Shown here in pieces: positions 33,812-41,218 of a stretch of DNA of 64,000 bases. The notes under the pieces were generated by a model. That model was not told where the DNA came from. It saw only the letters and a program-made list of their open reading frames with translations, and ran no database searches. How positions within the stretch are numbered: the first letter of the stretch is position 1; every line of letters starts with the position of its first letter. Source of the stretch: JAVVWB01 sp036652335 (GTDB taxonomy: Bacteria; Synergistota; Synergistia; Synergistales; Synergistaceae); contig JAVVWB010000001.1 of NCBI GenBank assembly GCA_036652335.1, forward strand, positions 186,001-250,000. Direction: 5' to 3'. The position numbers and the translations under genes were made by a program.

Positions 33812-34834
33812 TTGAAAGAGGACAGAGCTGAAGAGACTGTTGAAGAGCTTGAAAAGGAAATGCAAATGGAAAAACTAGAAAGAGAAAAAGAGCTTATTTC
33901 ATTGGGAGATAAACTGAGACAGATAAGAGAGGCTCAGAGTATCTCACACGAGGATGTTTTTGAAAAAATTAAAATACAAAAACATCACCTTCTTGCCATA
34001 GAAGAGGGACGAATTGCTGATCTTCCCAAAGGTCCCTTTGTTAGAAGCTTTATTCGACAGTACTGCATATTTCTAAGTGCAGAGGACATCTGGAAGAAAT
34101 ACGATTCTTTGACAAACAAATTGAAAGTAACAGTTTCAATCCCAAAAGAATCTGTCTCTGTCACATATAAAGCTCCTAAACACGAAGTTTTCAAGCCATC
34201 AAGAAAAACATTGCTATATCTCTTCTTAGCTATTATCGTTATTTTGGGTTTATATTTTATGTATCAAAACAGACAAGACTTTTCTCAATTAATGGCACAT
34301 CCCACAATGGGAGGCAGTGTCAACAGCGTAACGTCAGAAGATCATCAGCTAATATCTGGAGATATTACTCTATCAGAGGATAGTCCCGTATCAGGAGATG
34401 CTTTAAGCACTGACGTACTAAATCTAACCTCACAAGATAGTCAATTAAATGGTGTTGCACAGCCTGTATCAACAGACTTGGGCTGGCTTGATGGAAAACC
34501 ATATAAAGAACCGACTAAAGACGTAACGCCTCTATCTGCGGACAAAGTAAAGCAAGAAATAACAGTAGAAAAAAATAAAATTAAAATAATTGCAAACTCC
34601 GTTATTTGGGTAAAAGTCAGTAGAGGAAATCAAACCTATTTTCAAGGACTTGTAAATCCGGGAGAAGAAAAGATATATGATGTAAAAGAAGCCGAGCCAC
34701 TTCGTATTAGATACGGAAACCCAGGAAAGACATCTATCATCTTTGACGGTAAAACGACAAATGCAGTCGGAGTAGAAAACACACCTATAACTAGGTTCTA
34801 CTGGAATGATGGAAGAGTAACAGAGAGTAAGTAA
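33812..34834 (+). CDS. RodZ-like helix-turn-helix membrane protein
   Basis: It starts at TTG 33812 with a G-run just upstream and lies 5 bp after rpe. The 340-residue protein has an acidic coiled N-terminus, an Xre-type helix-turn-helix (LGDKLRQIREAQSISHEDVFEKIKI, about 31-95), one membrane helix (about 130-150), a Ser/Asp-rich periplasmic linker, and a C-terminal beta domain (about 250-340, DUF4115). The layout matches RodZ, which links MreB to the elongation machinery. The gene ends with a terminator. Confidence 0.85.
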   Translation: MKEDRAEETVEELEKEMQMEKLEREKELISLGDKLRQIREAQSISHEDVFEKIKIQKHHLLAIEEGRIADLPKGPFVRSFIRQYCIFLSAEDIWKKYDSLTNKLKVTVSIPKESVSVTYKAPKHEVFKPSRKTLLYLFLAIIVILGLYFMYQNRQDFSQLMAHPTMGGSVNSVTSEDHQLISGDITLSEDSPVSGDALSTDVLNLTSQDSQLNGVAQPVSTDLGWLDGKPYKEPTKDVTPLSADKVKQEITVEKNKIKIIANSVIWVKVSRGNQTYFQGLVNPGEEKIYDVKEAEPLRIRYGNPGKTSIIFDGKTTNAVGVENTPITRFYWNDGRVTESK

Positions 34835-34872
34835 GATAATAAAAATAAGCAGGATAATAAAAATAAGTAAAA

Positions 34873-34903
34873 AAAGAGAGAGTGTAAACTCTCTCTTTTT
34901 TTG
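34873..34903 (+). terminator. Terminator after the rodZ-like gene
   Basis: AGAGAGAG and CTCTCTCT arms pair around TGTAAA, followed by TTTTTTTG. The minus-strand gene at 34908 ends beside it. Confidence 0.85.
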
Positions 34904-34907
34904 TCGT

Positions 34908-35258
34908 TTATGGAATGATGTAATCAGTTTGGGCTGTACCCATAATATTGCAAGTGAGGCTTACGGAAATCTTTGAACCAGATTTAAGACCCTTTAAATG
35001 AATATTGTCACTAAAGGAATCTGCAGAAGTTTGAGAAGTGTATCGTTTCTGAGCTAACTGATTGCCGTCTTGCGTTACTGCTACAGAGATAACATAGTGC
35101 TGTGTCGTGCTATTTACTTTATGCTCTGCTTTTACAGTTAAAACTTCACTTTTGCTATCCCATGACAGAGAGACACTCTTAGGTGGATGTGCAAAGGCTG
35201 CAGTGGAGAATAAAACTGCAATTATAGATATTGTAAAAAGAGTGAATAGTTTCTTCAT
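34908..35258 (-). CDS. Small secreted protein of unknown function
   Basis: ATG 35258 starts a clear signal peptide (MKKLFTLFTISIIAVLF, likely cleaved after AAFA). The mature part of about 93 residues is Ser/Thr-rich and predicted to be mostly beta strand (VSLSWDSKSEVLTVKAEHKV, HYVISVAVTQDGNQLAQ), with a single Cys near the C-terminus. The repeated strands suggest an Ig-like or desulfoferrodoxin-like fold, but no family was recognised. The ribosome site is weak (GAAAG). Confidence 0.65.
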   Translation of the reverse strand: MKKLFTLFTISIIAVLFSTAAFAHPPKSVSLSWDSKSEVLTVKAEHKVNSTTQHYVISVAVTQDGNQLAQKRYTSQTSADSFSDNIHLKGLKSGSKISVSLTCNIMGTAQTDYIIP

Positions 35259-35379
35259 AATATCACTTTCTTTCGTCGTATAGTAAGTACTTTTATTATA
35301 CAATATAATTATAAATATAATAGATGTGAATTTTATGTGTTTCATAAAAAGAGTAAATAACTAAAAATGTAAAAAACAC

Positions 35380-35407
35380 TTGATAGATTTTAAAAATTGT
35401 GTATAAT
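35380..35407 (+). promoter_or_regulatory. Promoter of tRNA-Ser
   Basis: TTGATA (35380-35385), a 16-nt spacer and TATAAT (35402-35407), placed 13 bp before the tRNA. Confidence 0.75.
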
Positions 35408-35420
35408 ATTTAAGTCGGTT

Positions 35421-35508
35421 GGAGAGCTGTCCGAGTGGTCGATGGTGATTGACTTGAAATCAATTGGGTGTCACAGCCCCAGGGGTTCGAATCCTCTGCT
35501 CTCCGCCA
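35421..35508 (+). tRNA. tRNA-Ser (UGA)
   Basis: The 88-nt class II tRNA has acceptor stem GGAGAGC/GCTCTCC, an encoded GCCA end, D-arm GTCCGAGTGGTCGATGG, anticodon loop CTTGAAA (anticodon TGA), a long variable arm, and GGTTCGAATCC in the T arm. A T-run follows directly. It is not tRNA-Sec: the acceptor and T arms are of normal length. Confidence 0.95.
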
Positions 35509-36057
35509 TTTTTTTTGCCCTTTTTTATTTTAGAGAAAACTCACACCAAAACAAAACTATAACTTACAACAAATCCCATCTTAAAATATATTTAACTATT
35601 CTACTTTTTCACTCTTAATAATTTACCCCACACAAACATAACAAAACTCAAACGTAATGATGTCTTTCTGGATAGCATTGTGCAATTTACTAGATATAAG
35701 GCAAAATGCCGCACTGCTTTCTCTTACTTTTACTGCTGTTGGTATTTTAGATTTACGCACTATATCATAAGAGGATTATCAGTTGGGTGACAGATAGTTG
35801 CAATGCTTACTGATATCAAAAGACAAAGGTTGCAAAGTTATGCTGACAATATAGGTATTTTATAACATTAAGCAGAAACCACTTTACGTGACTCTTGCTT
35901 TTTCTTTTCATATAATGTCGTTTCGTAATATATATTCATATTATGGGTGAAATTTTTCTTTATTTGGGAAATAGTGCCATAAAGACGATGAAAACTATGT
36001 TGCCTTGTGATATTATATAGAGACAGTTTATTGTTGTTTCAAAAAAGAGGTGCTGAT
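35509..36057. other. Gene-free stretch between tRNA-Ser and the pseudopilin gene
   Basis: After the tRNA T-run these 549 bp hold no supported gene. Short open frames around 35655-35870 are broken by stops in every frame and could be decayed coding sequence. TATTATATAGAGACAG near 36010 may be the -10 region of the pseudopilin gene. Confidence 0.3.
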
Positions 36058-36855
36058 ATGAAAAAAAGAAAAGCGTTTAACTTTGCAGAAGTATCAATAG
36101 CAATACTTATAATAGCCATACTATCCTCTTTCATCTATGTACAATTTTTTGATGTAGAGGCAAAAGCTGAAGAGATAACCTGTATTGCGAATAGAAGATC
36201 ATTGAAAGCGTCTTACTATAGAACTTTACTTGAAGATTACTCTTTCAAAGATGCTATGACCTATATTCTATCTGAAATTTCAGGAGTCAAAGACCAAACA
36301 ATAACTGAAACAAGTGCAAGCTGTAAAGGATTATGTCCTTCTGGCGGTATTGTTGAAGCAAGAAGTAAAAACGAAGGTAAGGGTTTGTCTATTTCATGTT
36401 CAAAGCATGAAATAAGAGGCCCATCTGTCGCATCGGATTTAACTCCGGGTGAAGTCATAGATGGTTTTACCTCCATGATAAAAGATCCTAATTCTACCAT
36501 AGCACAATATATTGCAATTAAGAGTAAGGGAAATAGGTTTGACATTAACTCAGGTGGTTCAAACTATGCTCCAGACATAACTGCAGAGCTTAGTGAGTTA
36601 CTCGGCATTGATATGTCTAAGGTATCTTGGAGAGTATGGTGGAACAAAGCCACAGGTAAGTGTAATGTTTTCTATACTTTATCCGACATAAGCTCCATGA
36701 AAGCTAATGATACTATTACTGTTTATAAATACAATGGTGGAGATGTAGGTGTAAAATCTCCTACTATTGTTAAGGGGACTGCTACGGTAGCATATGATTC
36801 TAAAAATGGCTTTAATAAGATTTCGGGCAGTACTTTTGTACCAGACGAACAATAG
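36058..36855 (+). CDS. Type IV pilin-like (pseudopilin) protein
   Basis: ATG 36058 follows GAGGTG. The 265-residue protein starts with a basic leader (MKKRKA), then FNFAEVSIAILIIAIL and further hydrophobic residues. This fits a prepilin: cleavage before Phe, with Glu at mature position 5, but with Ala instead of the usual Gly at -1. The rest is soluble with two Cys pairs (TC..., SCKGLC, SC) and no known domain. It would be processed by PilD and join a pseudopilus, but no pilus assembly gene is nearby. The next gene encodes a small secreted protein and may be co-transcribed. Confidence 0.75.
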   Translation: MKKRKAFNFAEVSIAILIIAILSSFIYVQFFDVEAKAEEITCIANRRSLKASYYRTLLEDYSFKDAMTYILSEISGVKDQTITETSASCKGLCPSGGIVEARSKNEGKGLSISCSKHEIRGPSVASDLTPGEVIDGFTSMIKDPNSTIAQYIAIKSKGNRFDINSGGSNYAPDITAELSELLGIDMSKVSWRVWWNKATGKCNVFYTLSDISSMKANDTITVYKYNGGDVGVKSPTIVKGTATVAYDSKNGFNKISGSTFVPDEQ

Positions 36856-36888
36856 CACAACTAAGTAGAAATAAAACGGAGGTTTATT

Positions 36889-37251
36889 ATGAAAAAAATA
36901 CTCTTAATACTTTTTATGGCGATGCTTTTTGCAACTCCCTCATACGCTGCTTTTAGTTCAAAAGGTCAGATTCCACGAGGAGAACCAGTGGAATACAGAG
37001 GACTAAAAATCACTCAAGACGGAGTAAATATGATTATAATAAATAGGGGAGATAAAACTGTAACATTTTCCGCAAGCTGTGTCTTTGGTACAGAACGTGG
37101 AAAGACTTTTGGTGATTTCTTTATCCCAAAAACAGAGCTAGCTCCTTTAGAACAAAAGCAGATGAGGGGGCTTTTCTTAAAAGGTGACCCTAAACAGTGT
37201 AAGGCAGCAGAGAAATTGTTCTGGACTGTATATGAACTAGAAGAAAAATAA
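36889..37251 (+). CDS. Small secreted protein of unknown function
   Basis: The 120-residue product has a signal peptide (MKKILLILFMAMLFATPSYA) and a mature part of about 100 residues with two cysteines (ASCVFGTERGK and PKQCKAAEK), probably a disulfide. A beta-rich middle (LKITQDGVNMIIINRGDKTVTFSA) resembles small FxLYD/TlpA-independent extracellular folds, but no family was recognised. CGGAGG precedes the ATG, 33 bp after the pseudopilin stop, so the two are likely one operon. Confidence 0.7.
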   Translation: MKKILLILFMAMLFATPSYAAFSSKGQIPRGEPVEYRGLKITQDGVNMIIINRGDKTVTFSASCVFGTERGKTFGDFFIPKTELAPLEQKQMRGLFLKGDPKQCKAAEKLFWTVYELEEK

Positions 37252-37278
37252 TATCGTTAAATATTAAATAAAATAATA

Positions 37279-37307
37279 AAAAGCCCGACAGAAGTCGGGC
37301 TTTTTTG
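37279..37307 (+). terminator. Terminator after the secreted-protein gene
   Basis: AAGCCCGAC and GTCGGGCTT pair around AGAA (37281-37301), followed by TTTTTGTG. Confidence 0.88.
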
Positions 37308-37329
37308 TGTTTATTATAGAAGTTATAAT

Positions 37330-38505
37330 TTAGATGTTATTATCGTCTCTGAGTGCTTTTATAAATTCTTTAAGTCTTTTCATTGCTTCTTTAAGTTGTG
37401 TTAGGGAATAAGCGTAAGAAATTCTTACATGTTTGTCTCCACATTTTCCAAAAGCAGAGCCAGGCACAACTGCGACTTTTTGGCTTTGCAAGAGTTTTGT
37501 ACAAAATTCTTCAGAGGTCATACCGAATTGTGATATGTCTGGGAATACATAGAAAGCTCCATATGGTTCAAAGCAAGGTAACCCCATTTCTTTAAATGAT
37601 GCAAGCAAAAACCGTCTTCTTTGGTTGTAAGAGTCTGCCATTGTTTCTATGTCTTTATCGCCATTTCTAAGTGCTTCCACTGCTGCATATTGGCTTGTAG
37701 TAGGAGAAGACATTATTGTAAATTGGTGAATTTTTACGAGGTACTTCATAATTTCTTTTGGGGCCAATGCGTACCCTAGTCTCCAACCTGTCATAGCATA
37801 AGCTTTTGAGAAACCGTTGATGAGTATTGTTCTTTCTTGCATTTGGGGCATTGAAGCTATGCTTATATGTTTTTTGTTATAAGTTAGCTCGCTGTATATT
37901 TCATCTGTTATAACCAATATATCGTGCTTAATTGCAAGTTCTGCAATAGGCTCTAAGTCTTTCTTTTCCATTATTGCCCCTGTTGGGTTGTTTGGATAAG
38001 AGATAATTAGTGCCTTTGTCTTTGATGTTATAGCTGCTTCGAGTTGTTCTTTTGTAAGGCGGAATTCTGTCTCTGCGGAAAGAGGAATTGGTACTGCTTT
38101 TCCACCTGCTAATTTGATACATGCCTCATAGGAGACAAAACATGGTTCAGGATAGACTACTTCATCTCCTGGATTAAGTATTGCACGGAGTGCTATGTCT
38201 ATTGCTTCGCTACCACCGATAGTGACTATGACCTCATTTTTGCTGTCATAGGTAAGTTTATATTTTCTTTTTACATAGTTACATATTTCTTCTCTTAACT
38301 CTGGAAGTCCGGCATTTGATGTGTAAAAAGTGCGTCCTTGTTGGAGCGAGTATATTCCTTCTTCTCTAATGTGCCACGGTGTATCAAAGTCCGGTTCTCC
38401 TACACCCAAGGATATTACATCTGGAATTTCATTTGCGATGTCAAAGAGTTTCCTTATCCCTGATGGTTTTATATCTTTTACTTTGTCACAGATAAAATCT
38501 CTCAC
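37330..38505 (-). CDS. Class I/II PLP aminotransferase (AlaT-like)
   Basis: The 391-residue enzyme has SLGVGEPDFDTPWHI, TIGGSEAIDIAL, SYPNNPTGA, DEIYSELTY and the PLP lysine in NGFSKAYAMTGWRLGY. The closest functional group covers alanine, aspartate and aromatic transaminases. It starts with GTG at 38505, overlapping the TGA stop of the upstream Lrp-type gene. The same Lrp-regulator/aminotransferase pair exists as alaR-alaT in Bacillus, which suggests alanine synthesis, but the substrate is inferred only. Confidence 0.88.
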   Translation of the reverse strand: MRDFICDKVKDIKPSGIRKLFDIANEIPDVISLGVGEPDFDTPWHIREEGIYSLQQGRTFYTSNAGLPELREEICNYVKRKYKLTYDSKNEVIVTIGGSEAIDIALRAILNPGDEVVYPEPCFVSYEACIKLAGGKAVPIPLSAETEFRLTKEQLEAAITSKTKALIISYPNNPTGAIMEKKDLEPIAELAIKHDILVITDEIYSELTYNKKHISIASMPQMQERTILINGFSKAYAMTGWRLGYALAPKEIMKYLVKIHQFTIMSSPTTSQYAAVEALRNGDKDIETMADSYNQRRRFLLASFKEMGLPCFEPYGAFYVFPDISQFGMTSEEFCTKLLQSQKVAVVPGSAFGKCGDKHVRISYAYSLTQLKEAMKRLKEFIKALRDDNNI

Positions 38506-38999
38506 GGTGTTACTACCATCCTAGTGTCTTTTTTTACGTCTTCTGCAATGTTTATCCCGAATTCTTTATATCTTACAAGAAGTACGTGGGTAGCAGTGCT
38601 TTGGACATCTTCTATAACTGCAAGTTTTGAGGATACAAAGTGTGCTATTTCTTTCATCGTTGCTTTTTTGAGTATTACAAGGAAGTCATAAGCACCTGAT
38701 GTAAGATAGAGTGATTCAACTTCGGGATATTGATATATCTTTTCTGCTATATTATCAAAGCCTTTTCCTCTTTGAGGTGTTACTTTTAGCTCAATTATTG
38801 CAGAGATTTTCTCGTCGTCAGTTTTGTCCCAGTTTACAAGGGCATGGTAGCCACAGATTAACCGTTCTTTTTCCATAGCTTCAATTTCATTTTTGACTTC
38901 GTTTTCATTAAATCCTAGCAGTACAGCTATTTCTTTTACGTCTAGTCTTGCATCTTTTTCCAATAGAGCTAGTATTTGTTCTCTTTTTTTGTTTTCCAC
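38502..38999 (-). CDS. Lrp/AsnC-family transcriptional regulator (AlaR-like)
   Basis: The 165-residue protein has an N-terminal helix-turn-helix (ILALLEKDARLDVKEIAVLLGFNENEV) and a C-terminal RAM ligand-binding domain (ISAIIELKVTPQRGKGFDNIAEKI, YDFLVILKK). It likely senses an amino acid and regulates the downstream aminotransferase, with which it overlaps by 4 bp. It is the only gene seen here that ends in TGA, which matters because TGA is also used for Sec in this genome. Confidence 0.88.
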   Translation of the reverse strand: MENKKREQILALLEKDARLDVKEIAVLLGFNENEVKNEIEAMEKERLICGYHALVNWDKTDDEKISAIIELKVTPQRGKGFDNIAEKIYQYPEVESLYLTSGAYDFLVILKKATMKEIAHFVSSKLAVIEDVQSTATHVLLVRYKEFGINIAEDVKKDTRMVVTP

Positions 39000-39012
39000 T
39001 TTTTCCCCTCCA

Positions 39013-39369
39013 TTATTTATCTAGTAGAAGCTTAGTCCATATTTCTTCTTTATATCCTGTTGTCACAAATTTATCTGATATAAGTATTGGGCGTTTTACC
39101 AACATCCCGTCTGACGACAGTAGTTTTAGTTGTTCTTCTTCGCTCATATCTGGTAATTTCTTTGATAGTTCTAATTCTTTGTATTTTAATCCACTTGTGT
39201 TAAAAAACTTTTTTAATGGTAATTTGCTTTGCTTATACCACTTTGATAATTCTTCGTAGCTTGGATTATCTGTTTTGATGTCTCTTTCTGTATATTGTAC
39301 TTTGTTATTTTCAAGCCATTCACGGGCTTTCTTGCAGGTGCTTCACGTAGGATAACATATAAAGAGCAT
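39013..39369 (-). CDS. ArsC/Spx-like thioredoxin-fold selenoprotein (UGA at codon 9)
   Basis: ATG 39369 follows GGAGGTG by 8 nt. The frame is open to TAA 39013 except for TGA at 39345-39343. The N-terminus reads MLFICYPT-U-STCKKAREWLE. This matches the ArsC/Spx family active site (YxxCSTCKKA), with TGA at the first catalytic Cys and a normal Cys three residues later, giving a UxxC redox pair. The 118-residue length is normal, and the PLKKFFNTSGLKYKE, MLVKRPILI and VTTGYKEEIW motifs of the family are present. The enzyme probably reduces a thiol or oxyanion substrate; arsenate is not established. A SECIS-like hairpin follows the UGA. Automatic callers would lose the active site or the whole gene. 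Confidence 0.85.
39313..39345 (-). promoter_or_regulatory. UGA-Sec codon and candidate SECIS hairpin in the ArsC-like gene
   Basis: After TGA (39345-39343), 13 nt downstream, AAGCC (39329-39325) pairs with GGCTT (39317-39313) around the loop CGTGAAT. The distance suits a bacterial SECIS; the stem is short but perfect. Confidence 0.5.
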
Positions 39370-39406
39370 AGATAATACACCTCCACAAAAAATCATCTCG
39401 TTATTA

Positions 39407-39451
39407 TACAACAAAAAACAAGCGACTTTCATATGAAAGTCGCTTGTTTTA
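39407..39451 (-). terminator. Terminator after the Mrp-type gene
   Basis: AAACAAGCGACTTTC (39416-39430) and GAAAGTCGCTTGTTT (39435-39449) form a 15-bp perfect stem with an ATAT loop; on the minus strand TTTTTTGTTG follows. Confidence 0.88.
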
Positions 39452-39461
39452 AAATAAATTT

Positions 39462-40718
39462 TTAGTGGCAGGATTTGTTTTTACATCCATGACACTGTCC
39501 GTGTCCTTCACTATGTTCGTGATCGTGGTGATTACATTCAGAAGTAGGGTCATCTTCTATATTTCCTGCAAGAAATTCTGTAATAACTTTGTCGATGTCG
39601 CCTTTTACTCCTGATATGAGTTCAATGCCGGCCTCTTTTAAAACTTCTTTTGCTCCTGCTCCAATTCCTCCGCAGAGTAGTAGGTCTACTCTGTTTTCTG
39701 CCAGAAATCCGCCAAGGGCTTCATGTCCGCTTCCGTTTGAGTCTATTGTTTCTTTGTTAATAACTTCTCCATTTGAAACATTGTATACTGTAAATATCTC
39801 TGTGTGGCCGAAGTGCTGGAAGACTGTGTTGTCTGTTGGGTCTGTCGTTACTGCCACACGTATACTTCTATTGTTTTTCTTGATTGGTGCTTCTAATGCT
39901 TCTATTACTTTGACTGCTTCGTCAAGATAGCCTTTATTAAAATCTTCAATTTTCCCTGTATCGCATAGTGAGGCAATTTCTGGGTCAATCGGTAGCTTTG
40001 CGAGAACTTTTAAGTTGTGTTTCTTTGCTGTTTCTTCTGCTTTGCTTTCACCGAATATTTTAATTACTTTGCCGCAGTCAGGACATTCAATGTAGCTCAT
40101 ATTTTCTACAAGTCCAAGTATTGGTATATTCATTTGTTCTGCCATACGCACGGCTTTTTCTACTATCATTGAAACTAATTCTTGTGGTGATGATACTATT
40201 ATTATTCCGTCTACAGGGAGCGATTGGAATACTGTAAGAGGTACGTCGCCAGTTCCAGGGGGCATATCTACAAACATATAGTCTACGCCTGTCCATATTA
40301 CGTCGCTCCAGAATTGTTTTACCACATCTGCTATTGCAGGCCCTCTCCAAATTACAGGTGTTGTCTGATCTTCTAAAAGTAGGTTAAGTGACATTATATC
40401 TGTGCCGTTTGTTGTTGTTACCGGGAGTATTCCCTGTGCATTGCTTGTTGCTTGTTCTGTAATACCAAATGCTTTAGGAATTGATGGGCCTGTAATGTCT
40501 GCATCAAGTATTGCTGTTTGATTGCCCTTTTTTTGCATTTCTACTGCAAGTAATGATGTTACGAGCGATTTCCCGACACCGCCCTTGCCACTTACTATTC
40601 CTATTACTTTTCCTATGCTACTGAGTGGGTGTGGAGCTACTCTAAAGTCAAATGCTTCCTTGTTGTCGGAGCATTTTTCTTCGCAGTTTCCACATTGATG
40701 TGTACAGTTTTCACTCAT
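39462..40718 (-). CDS. Mrp/NBP35-type Fe-S carrier ATPase fused to a NifX/NifB-like domain
   Basis: The protein has 418 residues. A Cys-rich N-terminus (CTHQCGNCEEKC) precedes the deviant P-loop GKGGVGKSLVTS near 43, the VDMPPGTGDVPLT switch region and the CPDCG pair near 205, as in ApbC/Mrp Fe-S cluster carriers. Residues about 285-385 form a dinitrogenase iron-molybdenum cofactor domain (VAVTTDPTDNTVFQHFGHTEIF, LLCGGIGAGAKEVL). The last 25 residues are His/Cys-rich (HHDHEHSEGHGQCHGCKNKSCH), likely a metal reservoir. The gene follows DUF134 by 3 bp, a common pairing in anaerobes. It acts in Fe-S cluster delivery in the cytosol. Confidence 0.88.
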   Translation of the reverse strand: MSENCTHQCGNCEEKCSDNKEAFDFRVAPHPLSSIGKVIGIVSGKGGVGKSLVTSLLAVEMQKKGNQTAILDADITGPSIPKAFGITEQATSNAQGILPVTTTNGTDIMSLNLLLEDQTTPVIWRGPAIADVVKQFWSDVIWTGVDYMFVDMPPGTGDVPLTVFQSLPVDGIIIVSSPQELVSMIVEKAVRMAEQMNIPILGLVENMSYIECPDCGKVIKIFGESKAEETAKKHNLKVLAKLPIDPEIASLCDTGKIEDFNKGYLDEAVKVIEALEAPIKKNNRSIRVAVTTDPTDNTVFQHFGHTEIFTVYNVSNGEVINKETIDSNGSGHEALGGFLAENRVDLLLCGGIGAGAKEVLKEAGIELISGVKGDIDKVITEFLAGNIEDDPTSECNHHDHEHSEGHGQCHGCKNKSCH

Positions 40719-40721
40719 TTG

Positions 40722-41078
40722 TTACATCTCCTCGTTGTTTTTATTCTTATGGAAACGACAGAGTTTGCACCCTGCCTCGCCGTGGCATCCATGATGTACT
40801 GTTTCGTAGTTGCCTCCGTTTATATATATACCTTTTCCACAACAGAGTGCTTCTGCTATTTTTGCTCTTGCGGAATATAGTATCCTTTGGAATGTTCCTC
40901 TTGATACGTTCATGGAGTCTGCCGCACTGTCTTGGTCTTTTGATTCTAGGTCACAGAGTCTGATGCTTTCCAGCTCTTCTACTGTTATATCCAGGAATTC
41001 CCTGTTGTCACTTTCCGGGACAAAACGAAGACAGGTCGGTTCGCTACATACTTTCCTGCATTTTGTACTTCTTGAAAT
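40722..41078 (-). CDS. DUF134 family protein with an apparent AUU start codon
   Basis: The frame runs from an in-frame TGA upstream to TAA 40722. No ATG, GTG or TTG lies at the family's usual N-terminus. The ATT at 41078-41076 lies 9 nt after AAGGGG and gives M-SRSTKCRKVCSEP, which aligns with the usual DUF134 start MARPxKxRxVC. The 118-residue product has the N-terminal Cys pair, EELESIRLCDLE, a helix-turn-helix like sigma region 4 (QDSAADSMNVSRGTFQRILYSARAKIAEAL) and a C-terminal Cys/His cluster (HHGCHGEAGCKLCRF). It is probably a DNA-binding regulator or accessory of the Mrp-type ATPase. The short frame from the ATG at 40913 would lack half the protein. Confidence 0.75.
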   Translation of the reverse strand: MSRSTKCRKVCSEPTCLRFVPESDNREFLDITVEELESIRLCDLESKDQDSAADSMNVSRGTFQRILYSARAKIAEALCCGKGIYINGGNYETVHHGCHGEAGCKLCRFHKNKNNEEM

Positions 41079-41096
41079 TTTAATCAGCCCCTTAGT

Positions 41097-41148
41097 GTGT
41101 GCATATGCACATAATCATTTTATGACTTTTGATTGTTTTCGTCAATAA
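41097..41148 (-). promoter_or_regulatory. Promoter and palindrome upstream of DUF134-mrp
   Basis: On the minus strand, TTGACG, a 17-nt spacer and TAAAAT lie at about 41144-41116. The perfect 14-bp palindrome TGTGCATATGCACA follows at about the transcription start (41110-41097), the position of an operator that would block initiation. Confidence 0.6.
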
Positions 41149-41218
41149 ATTTCTGTTTTTGTTTCTATACATTTATAATATAAGTAATTTTTAGGATTAA
41201 GTTTGGGGGTGCTTTATT

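Noticed and set aside
35655..35870. Decayed transposase after tRNA-Ser
   Set aside because: No terminal repeats, no DDE or HUH motif, and stops in all frames; nothing specific supports it.
40722..40913. Short DUF134 gene starting at the internal ATG 40913
   Set aside because: It would cut the conserved N-terminal half, which is open and matches the family up to the ATT at 41078.
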